Below, piece after piece: positions 41,041 through 53,723 of a stretch of 64,000 nt of DNA; position 1 is the first letter of the stretch, and every line of letters starts with the position of its first letter. Origin of the DNA: Owenia fusiformis (Eukaryota; Annelida; Polychaeta; Sabellida; Oweniidae); assembly GCA_903813345.2 (NCBI GenBank), contig CAIIXF020000002.1:12792150-12856149 (forward strand). Direction: 5' to 3'. The notes beneath the pieces are model-generated. The model searched no databases and was not told where the DNA came from. It was given only the letters and a program-made list of their open reading frames with translations. Made by a program: the position numbers and the translations under genes.

Positions 41041-42640
41041 TGTGGGGGGTGTGAGGAGTGGTCCACTCCCCCTAGAAGATTTTACAATTTTAAGATGCTA
41101 ATTGGTGCATTCTGGGCACTTTCAAAGTGTATGAGTCTATAAGAAAAAGGGGTTGTCCCCCAGAAACATTGACCATATCAAGGTGCTATTTGATGATGTC
41201 TGGGCACTTAAAAAATGTCTGAGACAATACATGAAATTCAGAATATTTTCTTTTGTTTTGTGGGGGATGTGAGTGGTGGCTAACTCTCCTAGAAAATGTA
41301 CAATTTAAAGATGATATTAGGTGCTTCTGGGCACTTTTAAAGTGTATTAGTCAATAAAAACGTTGAAAAACAATCATAATTTTTTTCAAATTTTGGGGGT
41401 GTCAAAGGGGAGGGGTGCCAGAAGGGGAGGTGGGGTTGGGGTGCCAGAGGGGGAGCAAGTGTTTGTCCCCAATATCTGTCCCCCAGAAACATTTACAACA
41501 TCAAGGTGCTAGTCGATGAAGTCTGGGCACTTTAAAAGTGTCTGTGCCTAAAAGTGCCTACTGTAAAACGGGTAATTTTGACACTGGGAAATTTTAGCGA
41601 TTTTTCAATTTTAGGGGGTTTTAGCGCGGGAAATTTTAGCGAAATGAAGATTAATCTTTAAAAAATCAAATTAGCCAATTGCATTAGAAATTTTATCATT
41701 TATGGCAGAAGAATGAATAACGGACATGACTTTTCAACCGGAAGTCGAGCACTGAACGAAAAGCTCCTTAAATACTAGTTTCATGTAGTTTCCCGGGAAT
41801 TTGCAAATTTCAGCGCCCGGTTTATTTTAACCCCGGTTAATTTTAGCGAATTGAATTTTTAGCGAAACTATAGCGATCGCTAACAATCGCTAACAATTAC
41901 CCCTCGCTAACAATACCCGTTTTACAGTATTTCCCAAGAAAATTTTACAATTTTAAGATGCTATTTTGTGCTTTCTGGGCACTTTCAAAGTGTACGAGTC
42001 AATAAATTATTTGAAAAATCTTAATTTCTTTTTTTGGGGGGGGGGGTGTCAAAGTGGGGGGGATGCCAGAGGGGGGTGGAGTGGGGATGCCAGAGGGCGA
42101 GTAAGTGTTAGTCTCCCAGAATCATTAACTATATCGAGGAGCTATTTGATGATGTCTGGGCAATTTAAAAGTGTCTGAGACAATACATAAAACAAATTCA
42201 GAACTTTTCCATTGTTTTGTTTTGGGTGTGAGGGGTGGCCCACTCCCCCTAGAAAATGTTCTATTTTGTGCTTTCTGGGCACTTTCAAAGTGTATGAGTC
42301 AATTAAAGAATTTGAGAAAATCACAACTTTTATCCAATTTTTTTTTTGGGGGGGGGGGGGTCAAGGGGGGGGGGCGCCAGAGGGGGAGGTGGTGTGGGGA
42401 TGCAAGTGCAAGATGCAAGAAGGGAAGCAAGTATTAGTCCCCTAGAAACACTAACTGTATCAAGGAGCTATTTGATGATGTCTGTGCACTTTAAAAGTGT
42501 CTGAGACAAAACACTAAAATAAATTTAGAACTTTTCCATTCGTTTGTGGGGGGTGTGAGGGATGGCCAATACCCCTAGAAAATTTCACAATTTTAAGATG
42601 CTATTTGGTGCTTTCTGGGTACTTTCAAAGTACACCCATC
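41041..42640 (+). repeat. Degenerate G-rich tandem array
   Basis: About five units of 220-320 bp. Each has TGTGGGGGGTGTGAG, CCCCTAGAAAATT, ACAATTTTAAGATGCTATT, TTTCTGGGCACTTTCAAAGTGTA and GAGCTATTTGATGATGTCTG. Unit starts lie near 41072, 41297, 41934, 42250 and 42573. Length varies through the G runs. One unit is split by the 367-bp MITE. The open frames here are repeat translations. Confidence 0.6.
41559..41929. mobile_element. 367-bp MITE with CTGTAAAACGGGTA ends
   Basis: Element 41561-41927 starts CTGTAAAACGGGTAATTTT and ends AATACCCGTTTTACAG, flanked by TA. Inside, 'ttttagcga' and its inverse 'tcgctaa' repeat on opposite halves. TA duplication suggests Tc1/mariner type. Confidence 0.7.
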
Positions 42641-42849
42641 GCACCCCCCCATCTGACGGCCCTGGAAAGATTAGAAATACAGAAAATCGATCTATTTTGA
42701 TTGGCGATAATAGGTTTGCACTTTTGGCCTGGAATATGGATTTAATACCTTCAAAATGAATTGAAGTGTACAAATAAAGCATATTCACCAAGTAGAAACT
42801 GTCTGATTGTGGAAAAAGCGTCAAAATATACTGATATTTATGATATAAA

Positions 42850-43560
42850 TTTGAGCAAAGGAGTGGTATCGATATGGAGAACTGAATTCAACAATGTTTT
42901 TCTCTTAAACCAATCATTGAAAAACATTCTGTAAAAAAACATGGTATTTTATATAATGTTGACTGATTGACAACAATTTAATGCGAAAATTATTCAGAAA
43001 TATTTTATATACATGTAACTGTTTTTGTTAACATTTTTTGGTTTTTTAGTGCAATTGTTTTTGCTCCTTTCTACCAATTCTTGAGAATGATATAAAATGT
43101 CTTTCCGAACCTTGTTGGAACAAAATAGCATATACAACATGTTTTTAGACCTCTCAATATTATATACTTATACAAAGGAATTTTTGGTTGATTTTAAAAA
43201 AGTATTCAAAAATCAAAACAAAATCCCCCAAAATAGATAAAAATCCAGATAAACCTTTTATTTCATTTACAAGATACTTTTTTAAAATCAACCAAAATTT
43301 CCTTTGTACAGTTACAATATTGAGAGACCTAAACATGTTGTGTTTATGTCAAGAACAAAACAAGTGTCTGATGTGTTTTCTAAAACAATATAGATGAAAG
43401 TATGTATATAGTTTTCAAATTATATTGTTACCATTCAAAAGATGACCATTAAATTGACGATGTGTTAATTTTTTAGATTTTATGACTGGTTTAAGAGAAA
43501 CATGTGTTCAAAAAGTTCTCCATATCGATACCACTCCTTTGGCAAGATTTGAGCTTTGGC
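42850..43560. mobile_element. Fold-back element, about 0.7 kb
   Basis: Outer inverted match: AAAGGAGTGGTATCGATATG with TCTCTTAAACCA, versus their inverses at 43500-43550. Inner inverted match: AACATGTTTTTAGACCTCTC and TTGGTTGATTTTAAAAAAGT at 43137-43206 versus inverses at 43274-43340. No coding sequence. Confidence 0.55.
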
Positions 43561-46160
43561 GGAGTAAAGAAAAGAGTGAAATTTTTTTAATTGTGTCTTT
43601 ATTATTGTTTTGCAATATGTTAAACAATTAATACTAAATATGCTCCTCTTTCATTCACATTTGCAATGCAATAATAATTCTTTGCTTCTGTATAAAGGGA
43701 TTTGAAATACTAATACTTTTACTAGAGGTTTTTACATGTGTGTGTATATTCAAGTACAATGTTGAAAATATTTTCTTTTCATTCTCCAGCATTTATATAA
43801 GGCCAAGGTTTTCTCTAAATAAATTGTTGGAAAATTGAAAAAAAAAATTAAAAGATTGCTAATGCTTTACTCTGACTCTCACTTGAAAGAGCTATCGAGT
43901 GAGTGCATGACATCGCTTCTTGGGAACATGACACATTATATTTTGATGTTAAAATCTGCTTCAGATTGTACTTATTAGTTTAGTTCTAGTATTTCTAGCT
44001 AGCTTGTAAAGGTAACAGTTCTAAATTTGCAATGTGTAAAAATGTATGCTATGATCCAACAACTGGGGCACTGTAACACCTACAAATTAAATTGTCAAAC
44101 AGGATGATTTTAAATGGACTTTAAGTATCTTCCAAGATGGTTAAGTTGAAATCACCTTGGTTATCCCACATAATGCAGTCATTTTAAATCAGGACAAGAG
44201 GTTTGCATTATACATTGTACTTGTTGGTGACTTATGCCCTGTAAATTGGCACAAATGAAGTATAGTAATTGATTTGGAGTGTGACCGTGAAATAATGGCC
44301 GACATTACAAGTTGGTTAGATAATCACAACTAATATGCACTTGTGGCTTTTATTGGCATTATCACTCATATATGTTCACTAAATGATCTTCATTAAAGAT
44401 GCAAAAGAGATTTGTCATTGGTTTACTTTATAAGTGATCTTTGATGACTACATGACCATTCTTAAAACTCTTTGTGCATGTAAAATGGTGGCATTTAGCA
44501 GACTTAAAGAATTGGTTTGGAACCTCAATCTTATATTATAATATGGTAGTTCATACCATATACTCCAAAGGGCTCACCTTAGTATGTTGTTTTACTCCAG
44601 TTTTAGTGAAACCTTACTTCCATAAAAAGTGATATACCGATATTAAAAGGACATGTACCAGAACTTATGCTATGTAAAGAGAAAGTCCTATGTGGATATT
44701 CAAGAAGTTAAATGAAATATTTTACTGCCACATACTATATTCGCTCCTTGTGAAATTAAAACTATACAAAGCAGTTCCCATGCAGAAGGTAACCCAGTTG
44801 TTGGATAATGTAGTACTAAATGCAGGGGCAGATCAAGGGATGTACATACATAGATCACCCAAAAGTTGTATTTTTACTCATAGTCCCAAAAATAATAGGG
44901 GGTAACAGTCAATTTGGATCTCAAAATCTTTTTTTCTGAAATTCTTGTCATTTTCCGAATCTTGCAATACTCCCTTTGATACATTGAGGTAGATAGTTAT
45001 TAAGTTGTAAATTTTATCACCCCCACTTACTCCCCAGATCTGTTCATGCATATTATATGAGTTTTATATATATATAAATTGTAAATATATGTTATCATAT
45101 TAATCTATGTATATTTGTTACAGGCCTCATAGACTTCCACTCATGTGGTAATTAGTTTTGACCTTGCTGACCTCATTCCTTCCACTCGAACTGTGGTTCT
45201 CACAATGCAAATATCAATTCTTTAGTCTTGAACCACCAGTCCTTCTCTCCCAAACTTATTTTTCCACTCACTCATTGAGTTTTAGGAACTCAATGCGCGA
45301 GTGAGCGCGTTCGGTGAAAACATTGTTCGGGTGCTGCAAGGAACCAGTTCAGCAAGGTTGGAACTGATGAATGTGTGAGTGGTAGTCTAAGAGGCCTAGC
45401 TGTGTTATTATATACAAAGGCACAAAGCTGGAATCTGGCTACACTCATGTACTAGGATTAGGTCATAATGTAGTATTAGGTCATAATGTAGTATTAGGTT
45501 ATATTGTATGTGCTATGTATAAAGATGCTTACAAATTAGTGCCATTGCATGTAAATATACGCATCATTGTCACCTTGCTTTAGCTTTAAAAAAGGTTTGA
45601 ATATAATGTATATGATTATGGGTAATAAAATTTAATATAATACCATTATAGTAAACATATTATCTTGAGAAGATCAACTTTTATATTTGCATGTTAGGAA
45701 ACTATTTATTCAAGGGCTTGTTTAAAACTGATCTAGTAATAAAAGAAATGTAGTTTGCTTGCTTCCCAAGAAAATATGTTTCTTGCAGGTAATACAATAT
45801 GTAGATAAATGAAGAGTGCATTTTGTAGTGCTTTTTGTGATTAAGATGATGTTCGAGTGGACCATTGTTAGATGACAGGCCCAGGGGTCTCCCGTAACAT
45901 TTATTTACATTTAACAATTCTGTAAATTTTTGAGAGAAATTGTGCATTTTTTTCAATCAATATGTTGTTCTTAAAGTGAGTCATTGTTGGCTATTGCAGT
46001 AACGTATATGCATTGTATATATATATATATATAGTGAAGTGATACATGTACACTCCCCAATATAAGTTTGCCAACCTAAACTCCTCTATTGGACCATGTG
46101 GTAAAGCCTGTATTATATCTTGCAAGATTTGACCAACTCACCAAGAAAACTATATATATA
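43561..46160. other. No gene seen; small repeats only
   Basis: 2.6 kb, AT-rich. It contains a hairpin around 45271-45311 (CTCACTC...ATTGAGTT / AACTCAAT...GAGTGAG) and a 16-bp tandem (GTATTAGGTCATAAT, 45470-45505). TATA runs lie near 45070 and 46020. Open frames are short and without motifs. Confidence 0.4.
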
Positions 46161-46166
46161 TAGTAT

Positions 46167-46364
46167 GGACCCCATCTCATGTTTTTCAATTTTCTTTCTT
46201 TTTTGAGGGGGCTATAACCAAATGATTTGCAGTTATTGTACACATAGGACTTGTAATGTCTCTATTAGGACCCCATCTCATGTTTTTCAATTTTCTTTCT
46301 TTTTTGAGGGGGCTATAACCAAATGATTTGCAGTTATTGTACACATAGGACTTGTAATGTCTCT
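46167..46364 (+). repeat. Exact 97-bp tandem duplication
   Basis: 46167-46263 and 46268-46364 appear identical (GGACCCCATCTCATG...TTGTAATGTCTCT), offset 101 bp. A recent local duplication. Confidence 0.75.
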
Positions 46365-46604
46365 CACTTTTTGAAGGGAAACACTAGTGTTTTCTCAGGC
46401 CTGTTTTCTGAAAATATTATGAATTTTATTGGATTAAAATTGCCACTCTGAGGTAGAAAATTATGTCAAAAGACAATTGAATTTTATGTATCGTAATTTG
46501 CAATATTTTTTGTGAATGGCCTCTTTACAACCCAAGTCTACCTGTATATATACAATACCTCATGTACTAAAGTGTGGTCTTATGTATGAAATAAAAGGTA
46601 TGTG

Positions 46605-47292
46605 TAGGACATGTGAGCCAAAAAAGGGTGACCCAAACAAATGTTAATAACTTAGTCATCCAGCATTGGTTTAAAATCATATTTGGCAAAAAGGAACCTT
46701 GTTCAATGTTCTTTCATTCTATGAAGTGTCATTGGTCTATTTCAAATGACCTTGATGTTATGGCTATTTTAAAAAAATTACTCAAAATGCCTGTATCATC
46801 TCTGGAGGCAAATTTGAACGCACCAGGTGAAATTGCTCTGACTACACCCTCACAGATATCTTGTGTAAAGGCTCTAATCATCCTTCCTATGTCTTGTTTC
46901 AACTCTCTGATGTTTCTACTAGGGCCTAGAGTGGGGCATGTTCCCAGCCTGGGATTCGTATATCTTTCAGAAAAGGGGGTTGTTCCCAGCTGGGGGTTCA
47001 TTTTATAATGAAAGGGTGTCAATGCTTCTAAAGTGGTAGGTGTGGAAAATATCCTTGAAATAGCTCCAAAGAGTTTGGGGATTCATATTGGGTGATTTTG
47101 ACATGTTTCTGTTTTTTTAGCATATTTTTTAAAACGGCCATAAAATTGCGACCATTAAAAATAGACCAATGAAAGTTATATGGAATGAAAAAGCACCGAA
47201 GAAGATTCACTTGTGCAAGATATGGTTTTGAATCCATGCTTGATGGCAGAGTTATTAACATTTGTTTGGGTTACCTTTTTTTGGCTCACCCT
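46605..47292. mobile_element. TIR element with about 180-bp inverted repeats
   Basis: Left GTGAGCCAAAAAAGGGTGAC and right inverse of GTGAGCCAAAAAAAGGTAAC. Pairing continues through CCCAAACAAATGTTAATAAC and TTCATTGGTCTATTT-type blocks for ~180 bp. The frames 46613-47008 (+) and 46729-47022, 47028-47261 (-) follow from this symmetry and are not genes. Confidence 0.6.
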
Positions 47293-49719
47293 ATATATGG
47301 CAATTGTTGACCTTTCTTGAGATCAACTGGGTGGATTGTTTACCTTTAGACATTCCAGTTTTGAAGACCTCGGGTTAAGGTCAACAGTAAATCAAGATAT
47401 ACATTGTATATTAGAGGTATACAATATGCATGTTCAATTTGATTGACAAGGGTCAACAATATTTAAACCAGCTGGTCTGACTGTAAAGTGTACTTAGAGT
47501 AAAATATATAATTGATTAATTTTCAATGGTTTCCTGTGGTGCATTTTCTACTGCTAAATAGCTCATCTATTTTCTAAGGAACATTTTCATGAATTATCCT
47601 TCAATATTTTTGATAAACTAGAGACTTCATCGAATAGAATCAATCAATTAAATGAAATATTACATAAAAGTGTTCTATTTGTATAAATCATTTCCCTAAG
47701 TTTCAGAATAACTACATGTATGTGTTTGAATGAGTCTGTGAACAAATGTATGTTATTAATGAACAATAAATTAAATATATGCAAACCTTTACATTAATGT
47801 CATGTTACAGTATATGATTTATAGGTCAGCAGCTGAGCAAATTTAAAAAAAAAAGTTTGTCCCCTAAGTTTCTCACTGGATTCATGTAGAGCAAGGTCTT
47901 GGGCTTATTTTGAGCTTGGGTTCTCTGTCCTAGCCCCGGCAACGAATGTGAAAAATGGTCCTATAGGTGGCGCCCCCTACAATTCACCCCCAAACATAAA
48001 ACTAATTATTATTTTCATAATTGAAACACAAAGACATCTCAAATAGCTTAAATTGATCAATGGTACATTAAATTATGCATTAAAATTTTTTTCAATGTGT
48101 GAAAATCATAATTTATGGAGAACTAATTGATTAACCCCTTAAAACGCCCCCTATTTTAAAGGGGATACTTAAGTTAACTTCCGTAACTTTTGTGTTATTC
48201 AGGATTTGGGCTTAAAAATATTCCTGAATATGTACAATTATAGTGTTGAGAGACTGCAGTAACCCTATGTTCATAGCTTTATAACTTTTTGAGAAAAAAA
48301 ATAAAACGTATTTCCATATAATTTGGATTTGTATTATTTTCAGATAAACCATCATCTATACTTTTTAATTTACTTTCCACACCTTATACCCATGCATAGT
48401 ATTAATACTTTTCTTTCATTTTAGACCAATAAAGATGACTGTAGTTCACTTAAAAAAATAAATAATAATAAAAAATTTAAGCAGAAATTATTGATTTACC
48501 TCTTAAAACACCCCTTATATAGGGATACATATACTATACTACTATAGCTTCTATAACTCACTGTAACTTATGTTTCGTTCAAGATTTAGGCTTGAAAATA
48601 TCCTTGAATTTGAAGACTTGTGTGTGTGGGAGACTTAATAGTTAACCTTTGCTCCTAAATAAATAAATAATTTACCATATGCTGTTGTCTTTGCAAATTA
48701 TCTCAAATTCAGATTCTGTTGTCATTGACGATATCGAAGACGATATATTGTGGCGATTCACGACCCCATTTGATAGAAATTTGGATTTCATATAATACAT
48801 CATCACATGAGCTTAATACATGCACAGAATTAGTGATGATAAAATCCCATGAGAAACGAGGACCAAGTGATTAAAGAGTTGAAGCGACAGTTATGTCCGC
48901 CATTTGTGACAACGGTATCTGACTTTATCAAATACTCAGCTTGACCCATTGGAATATGGCTTCTTTCTTGAAAATGATCTTGATACAAAGGATATTCTGT
49001 ATATCACCTGATGATCTGATTTTACAATGTAATAAAACCAGATGCGAATAGGCAGTTACCAGTTTCACAGCCAGGAGGCTAATTCGGGGCCGAACATGGC
49101 AGGGTATTAGAAAGTTCCCATAAACTTGAATATTCATCAGCTTTAGTGTTTCAATTTTCATATCACCTTATGTATCTGATAGTTATATACAGTACAAATT
49201 AAAAAATATGCCCAGTAAAAGAAAATATTATCTGTCCAATACAAGCAAAGATATTTCACTTCTTGTGATTTTATTAACATGGGGTCTATGGAGAATCTCT
49301 TCGACCTAGAAATTGCATTTTCAAAAAAAATTTAATTTTCAAAGTTGCAAAAACACATTCCTAGATGTAATTTTACATGTAGATTTCAAATATGATATCA
49401 CTTTGACTGAATTTTTAATGGCGCAAATCAAGATTATTTCTACTTTCATCTAATTTAAACAAAATTTTTTTTTGAACAAAATTAATTGTTGCATGTTTTG
49501 TAAGTGCAAGGGAAGTGGTAACTGTAATTACCATCTAATCAAGCTTTTAGAAAGTGTTGTAAGTAATGCATGAACTTATTAATCTGATGTCACTGTGATA
49601 CTGCATGTATGTTTTTTCGAAGAATCATCATAACACAACCAGCAGAAAGTATTTTTCTTCGTATGTAGTATCTTTGTATCTATTGGTCAGGAAGACGAGA
49701 AATAATATATATATTTGTT

Positions 49720-51130
49720 AAAGTGTACAAGCATTAATATTTCTCCATAAACAAAGAAAGGTATTTATTGGTTGTATTGCAGGAATTGTGCCAGCACAAC
49801 CCAGTCATTAAGGTCAGCACAATACAAAAACATATTACACAAACCATATCCCTAGTTGGTTTTTCAATAGTCTTAACTGAACCCCTAGTAAGCTAAAGAC
49901 TGAAAGAGGTGCTTTAATATCCTTTTTTGGTTCTTTGGTTATTTTATAGCCTTAGTGCTATCATAATATGCACTGGTTGTGCCATAATACCCCATATTTG
50001 TTTCATTATATCCCTTATCAATTCCTTAGTATACCCAGAGAGCTTTAATTAGTTTCTAAATACCCATTAGTGCTTCCTAATATGCCTTGTAGTGCTCTTT
50101 AGGGGCTAACAGAACACCATGATGACCTACTTGGAACCATCATGAGCTTTCAAGAGAAAGCCCATCGAACCAATCAGGGTATCTAGGAAACCATGAAGGA
50201 ATACTGCAGCACCACAAGGCATACTAGGGGTCTCCAAGAGCTATGAATTTTAACACTTCCTGGGTATACTAGGGAATCGCTAAAGGCTACAAGGAACCAA
50301 TGTGGGTGACAAAAGCACAACAAGGGCATCTTTGGGAATCACTAATGGATATTAAAGTACCAATTGTGGCTATCAAAGCACCAGCAAAGCATATTAGGGA
50401 GTACTAGGGCAGATTTAGAAACCAATAGGGATTATTAAAGCATCACTAAGCAAACTGAGGAATCACTTAGTGTTATTAAGGAACCAATTGTGGGTATCAA
50501 AGTTCAATCATAGCCAATCAGGGCATACTAGGTTATCACTTTAAAAGGAACCAATTTGGGATATTAAACCACAACCAGCCATACTACATGTAGGTAATTG
50601 CTAAGGCTATTTAATGAACCAATGGAGGTTATCAAAGCACAACCAAGCATACAGAGGAATCACAAAGGTCTATTAGGAACCATATGTTTAAAGCACAACC
50701 AGGATATACTAGGTCATTTCCTAGACTATTGATGAACCAATAAGGGTTATTAAAGCACAACCAGGGCATGCAATCTTATCACTAAGGCCATTACTAAAGC
50801 TATTAAAGAACCAATCAGGATTACTAAAACAACACCAAGCATTCTAAGTAGTCCCCAAGGGCTACTAAGGAATCAATAGGGGTTATTAAAGCACAAACAG
50901 GGCATACTGGTTATCAGTAAAGCTATTAAGGAATAAAAGGGGGCTATTAAAGCACCTCCATGGCATTCTAGGGAATCACCAAAGGCTATAGAAGAGCTAA
51001 TTGGAGCTATCTATTTATCATTTTTGTATTGTGCTGACACAATATACTGGGTTTTGTTGGCACAATCACTTCAACACAACCAGTAAATATCTTTCTTTGT
51101 ATGGAGAAATATTTATATCTGTACACTTAA
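49720..51130. mobile_element. Nested inverted-repeat unit around a minisatellite
   Basis: Arms 49720-49835 and 51019-51130 are inverted: AAGTGTACA...ATATTTCTCCATA, TTGTGCCAGCACAAC, GTCAGCACAATACAAAAA. A further direct-orientation copy of the arm is at 51780-51895 and an inverted scrap at 49628-49690. The 62-bp minisatellite occupies the centre. Confidence 0.6.
50120..51000 (+). repeat. 62-bp minisatellite, about 14 degenerate units
   Basis: Recurring phrases GGCATACTAGG, AATCACTAAGGCTATTAAGG, AACCAATAGGGGTTAT and TAAAGCACAACCAG. One well-kept unit (from ~50696) is 62 bp. Units diverge strongly, so the array is old. Confidence 0.65.
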
Positions 51131-51143
51131 ACTAATAAATGCA

Positions 51144-51759
51144 TACAGGGTGTTTCATATGTATACATCCCCCATAAACTCATACATGTCATATTGCCAC
51201 ATCATCATGTTATATATATTTTGCTCCTTATGGAAAGTTACATAAGATTGCAAAGTTTCAGAATCCAGCGGTATCACCGTAAAAAGAAATGCCGTATCAA
51301 AATATGTGGGTATGGGTCATTCGAGGGGAATTTCTGGTCAGTTTGAAGGCACTTTTAAGGGGAAATTGAGTTTCTGTATTGCAAATTTCAAACAGTTGTC
51401 ATCATGGCAGAGTTCAGTGCACATGAGTGTGACAGTTATGCGCAAAGATGTATAGATAGGATTCTTGCAGTGGCTTATGGAGAGGCCAGGGACCCTGGTG
51501 CGACCTCTATCATTAAAAATGGATATGAGAAAAAGTGCACAGATCACCGACCTGAGTCAAAAAATCACCAGGAAATGCCCTCTAAATGACCCGTACCCGC
51601 AATCTTTGATACAATGTATCTTTTTTCAGCGATACACCTTGATTCTGAAACTTTGCAATCCTATGTAACTTTCGATATGATACATAAAATGATAGGGTAG
51701 CAATGCTAGATGTATGAGTTTATGGGGGGGAGGGGTGCAAAGATATGAAATACCCTGTA
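51144..51759. mobile_element. 612-bp MITE with CAGGGTGTTTCATA ends
   Basis: Element 51146-51757 starts CAGGGTGTTTCATATG and ends TATGAAATACCCTG, flanked by TA. Second inverted match CATAAACTCATACAT lies ~30 bp inside. Fits a Tc1/mariner (IS630-type) MITE; nested in the 5.17-kb element. A similar single end, ACAGGGTGTTCAAAAAAACG, is at 57102. Confidence 0.7.
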
Positions 51760-53723
51760 TTTACATTATTACTTCTCATCTTTCAGATCACTTGATGATG
51801 CAAACAAAGAGAAATAAATGTACCTCTTGATTGTGTTGACGTGATTGTGCCAGCACAATTCAGTCATTGTAACAGCACAATCCAAAAAACAATATATGTT
51901 TAGTAGTAATTGTTTTAATTACTTTACATGTTAGTAAGTAACCTGCAAGGAGAGATTGAATCTTTAATTATATAAGCCCATACATTGGTTCATCCTCTTG
52001 GAATGCATGTTAGAGTATTTAAAACTCAGTTTTTGGATTGTGGATCTTGGTGAAAACATGGACTTAATGGTAGCTAGGAGATATATCAGGTTTGGGGTTG
52101 TCTCATGATGTAAAATCGATTATAATTTTGCTTTTATTCAGAAATGTTGGATGGTTTACATTTGCTATTAATATTAAACTCACCATTATGAATACCAGCA
52201 TATTAAAACATCCATTGCCAAACATCATAAGCTTTCAATGCATGTGAATTTCAAAAATATTTCCTTAGTCTCCCACACACACTTTTTGAAATAGGGGGCA
52301 TCTTAAGGGTTAAATTAATTATTTCTGCTTAAATTTTATTTTATTATTTATTATTATGAACTATTATGAACTCCAGTCATCTATATTGGTCTAAAATGAA
52401 AGAAAACCATCAATACTATGCATGGGTATAAGGTGTTGAAAGTAAATTAAAAAGTATAGATGATGGTTTATCTGAAAATAATACGAAACCAAATTATATG
52501 GAAATATGTTTTATTTTTTTTCTCAAAAAGTGATAAAGCTATGAACATAGGGTTACTGCAGTCTCTCAACAGCATAATTATACATATTCAGGAATATTTT
52601 TAAGCCAAAATCCTGAATAACACAAAAGTTACGGAAGTTAACTTAAGTACCCCCTTTAAAATAGGGGCGTTTTAAGGGGTTAATCAACTATTTCTCCATA
52701 AATTATGATTTCACACATTGAAAAAAATTTTAATGCATAATTTAATGTACCATTGATCAATTTAAGCTATTTGAGATGTCTTTATGTTTAAATTATGAAA
52801 ATAATAATTAGTTTTAAGTTTGGGGGTGAATTGTAGGGGGCGCCACCTATAGGACCAGTTTTCACATTCGTTGCCGGGGCTAGGACAGAGAACCCAAGCT
52901 CAAAATAAGCCCAAGACCTTGCTCTACATGAATTCAGTGAGAAACTTGGAGGACAAACTTATTTTTTTAAATTTGCTCAGCTGCTGACCTATTAGTAGTA
53001 TTTGATCTAATATATATGTTCCAATGAGGAATACGATTTGAGATAACGAGTGAGCCATACAGTAATGAGCTCCAAAATTGTAATACACCCTTAAGCTTGT
53101 GAATGTGATTATTATCAACATTACCAGTGGGTATAAAAATTGCCAATTTCAATAAAGTATTTTTTCTTTCTCTTTTTAAATGCAGAATGGTATTGAAAGT
53201 CTGGACCAAAATTATACTGAAAACAATGGATAGCATGAGTTCTCCCTATGGGAAAATAATATGGGATATGTGGTTTTGAACTTTATCACATTTCTTCCCA
53301 TCCCTTTTTCGTAGATGGTTAATATTGTGTAGAATATCTTAATAAACTTTTGGTGTACTTAAATTGAGAAAAACAAGATCCTATTTTTAGAAAATAAGCC
53401 TAACATTTTTTAAAGTGACAACATAGGTGAAGATTCTTTTACTATTGATATTCAGATTTAAAGTTATTTTCAATCTTACGTTATCAGGTTATCGGACTCT
53501 GTCATGACAGAGGTCTAAAAACATTCTCATGAAAATGTGAATTTACATAATGTAGCATTATATTAAATCCAACTACAAGTATTACTATGCAAATAGAGAT
53601 TTTACATTTTGGCATGCCAACCTAAGGACCTTGCGATGGCATGGGTGCACTAAGGTCCTATCACTTTTGGAAGAGTTTATTTCCATTCAAAAGGTAGTAT
53701 AGGAGTCTACATTTTATAAGCTA

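Larger units (their letters stand above)
47819..52994. mobile_element. 5.17-kb element with very long terminal inverted repeats and TTA duplication
   Basis: Element 47822-52991 between TTA at 47819-47821 and 52992-52994. The left end TAGGTCAGCAGCTGAGCAAA pairs with the right end over at least 660 bp (e.g. GTAGAGCAAGGTCTTGGGCT, GGTGGCGCCCCCTACAATTC). A weaker match runs to ~48635/52260, where the right arm lacks ~100 bp. TTA fits the TWA rule of PIF/Harbinger, but no transposase or Myb-like frame is visible, and such long arms are unusual for that group. Short frames inside are not genes. Confidence 0.75.

Noticed and set aside
42171-42445. Gly-rich ORFs of 77-88 codons
   Set aside because: Read-through of G homopolymers in the degenerate tandem array.
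46613-47261. Pair of ORFs on opposite strands with similar peptides
   Set aside because: Both fall in the inverted arms of the TIR element 46605-47292, so the similarity is forced by symmetry.
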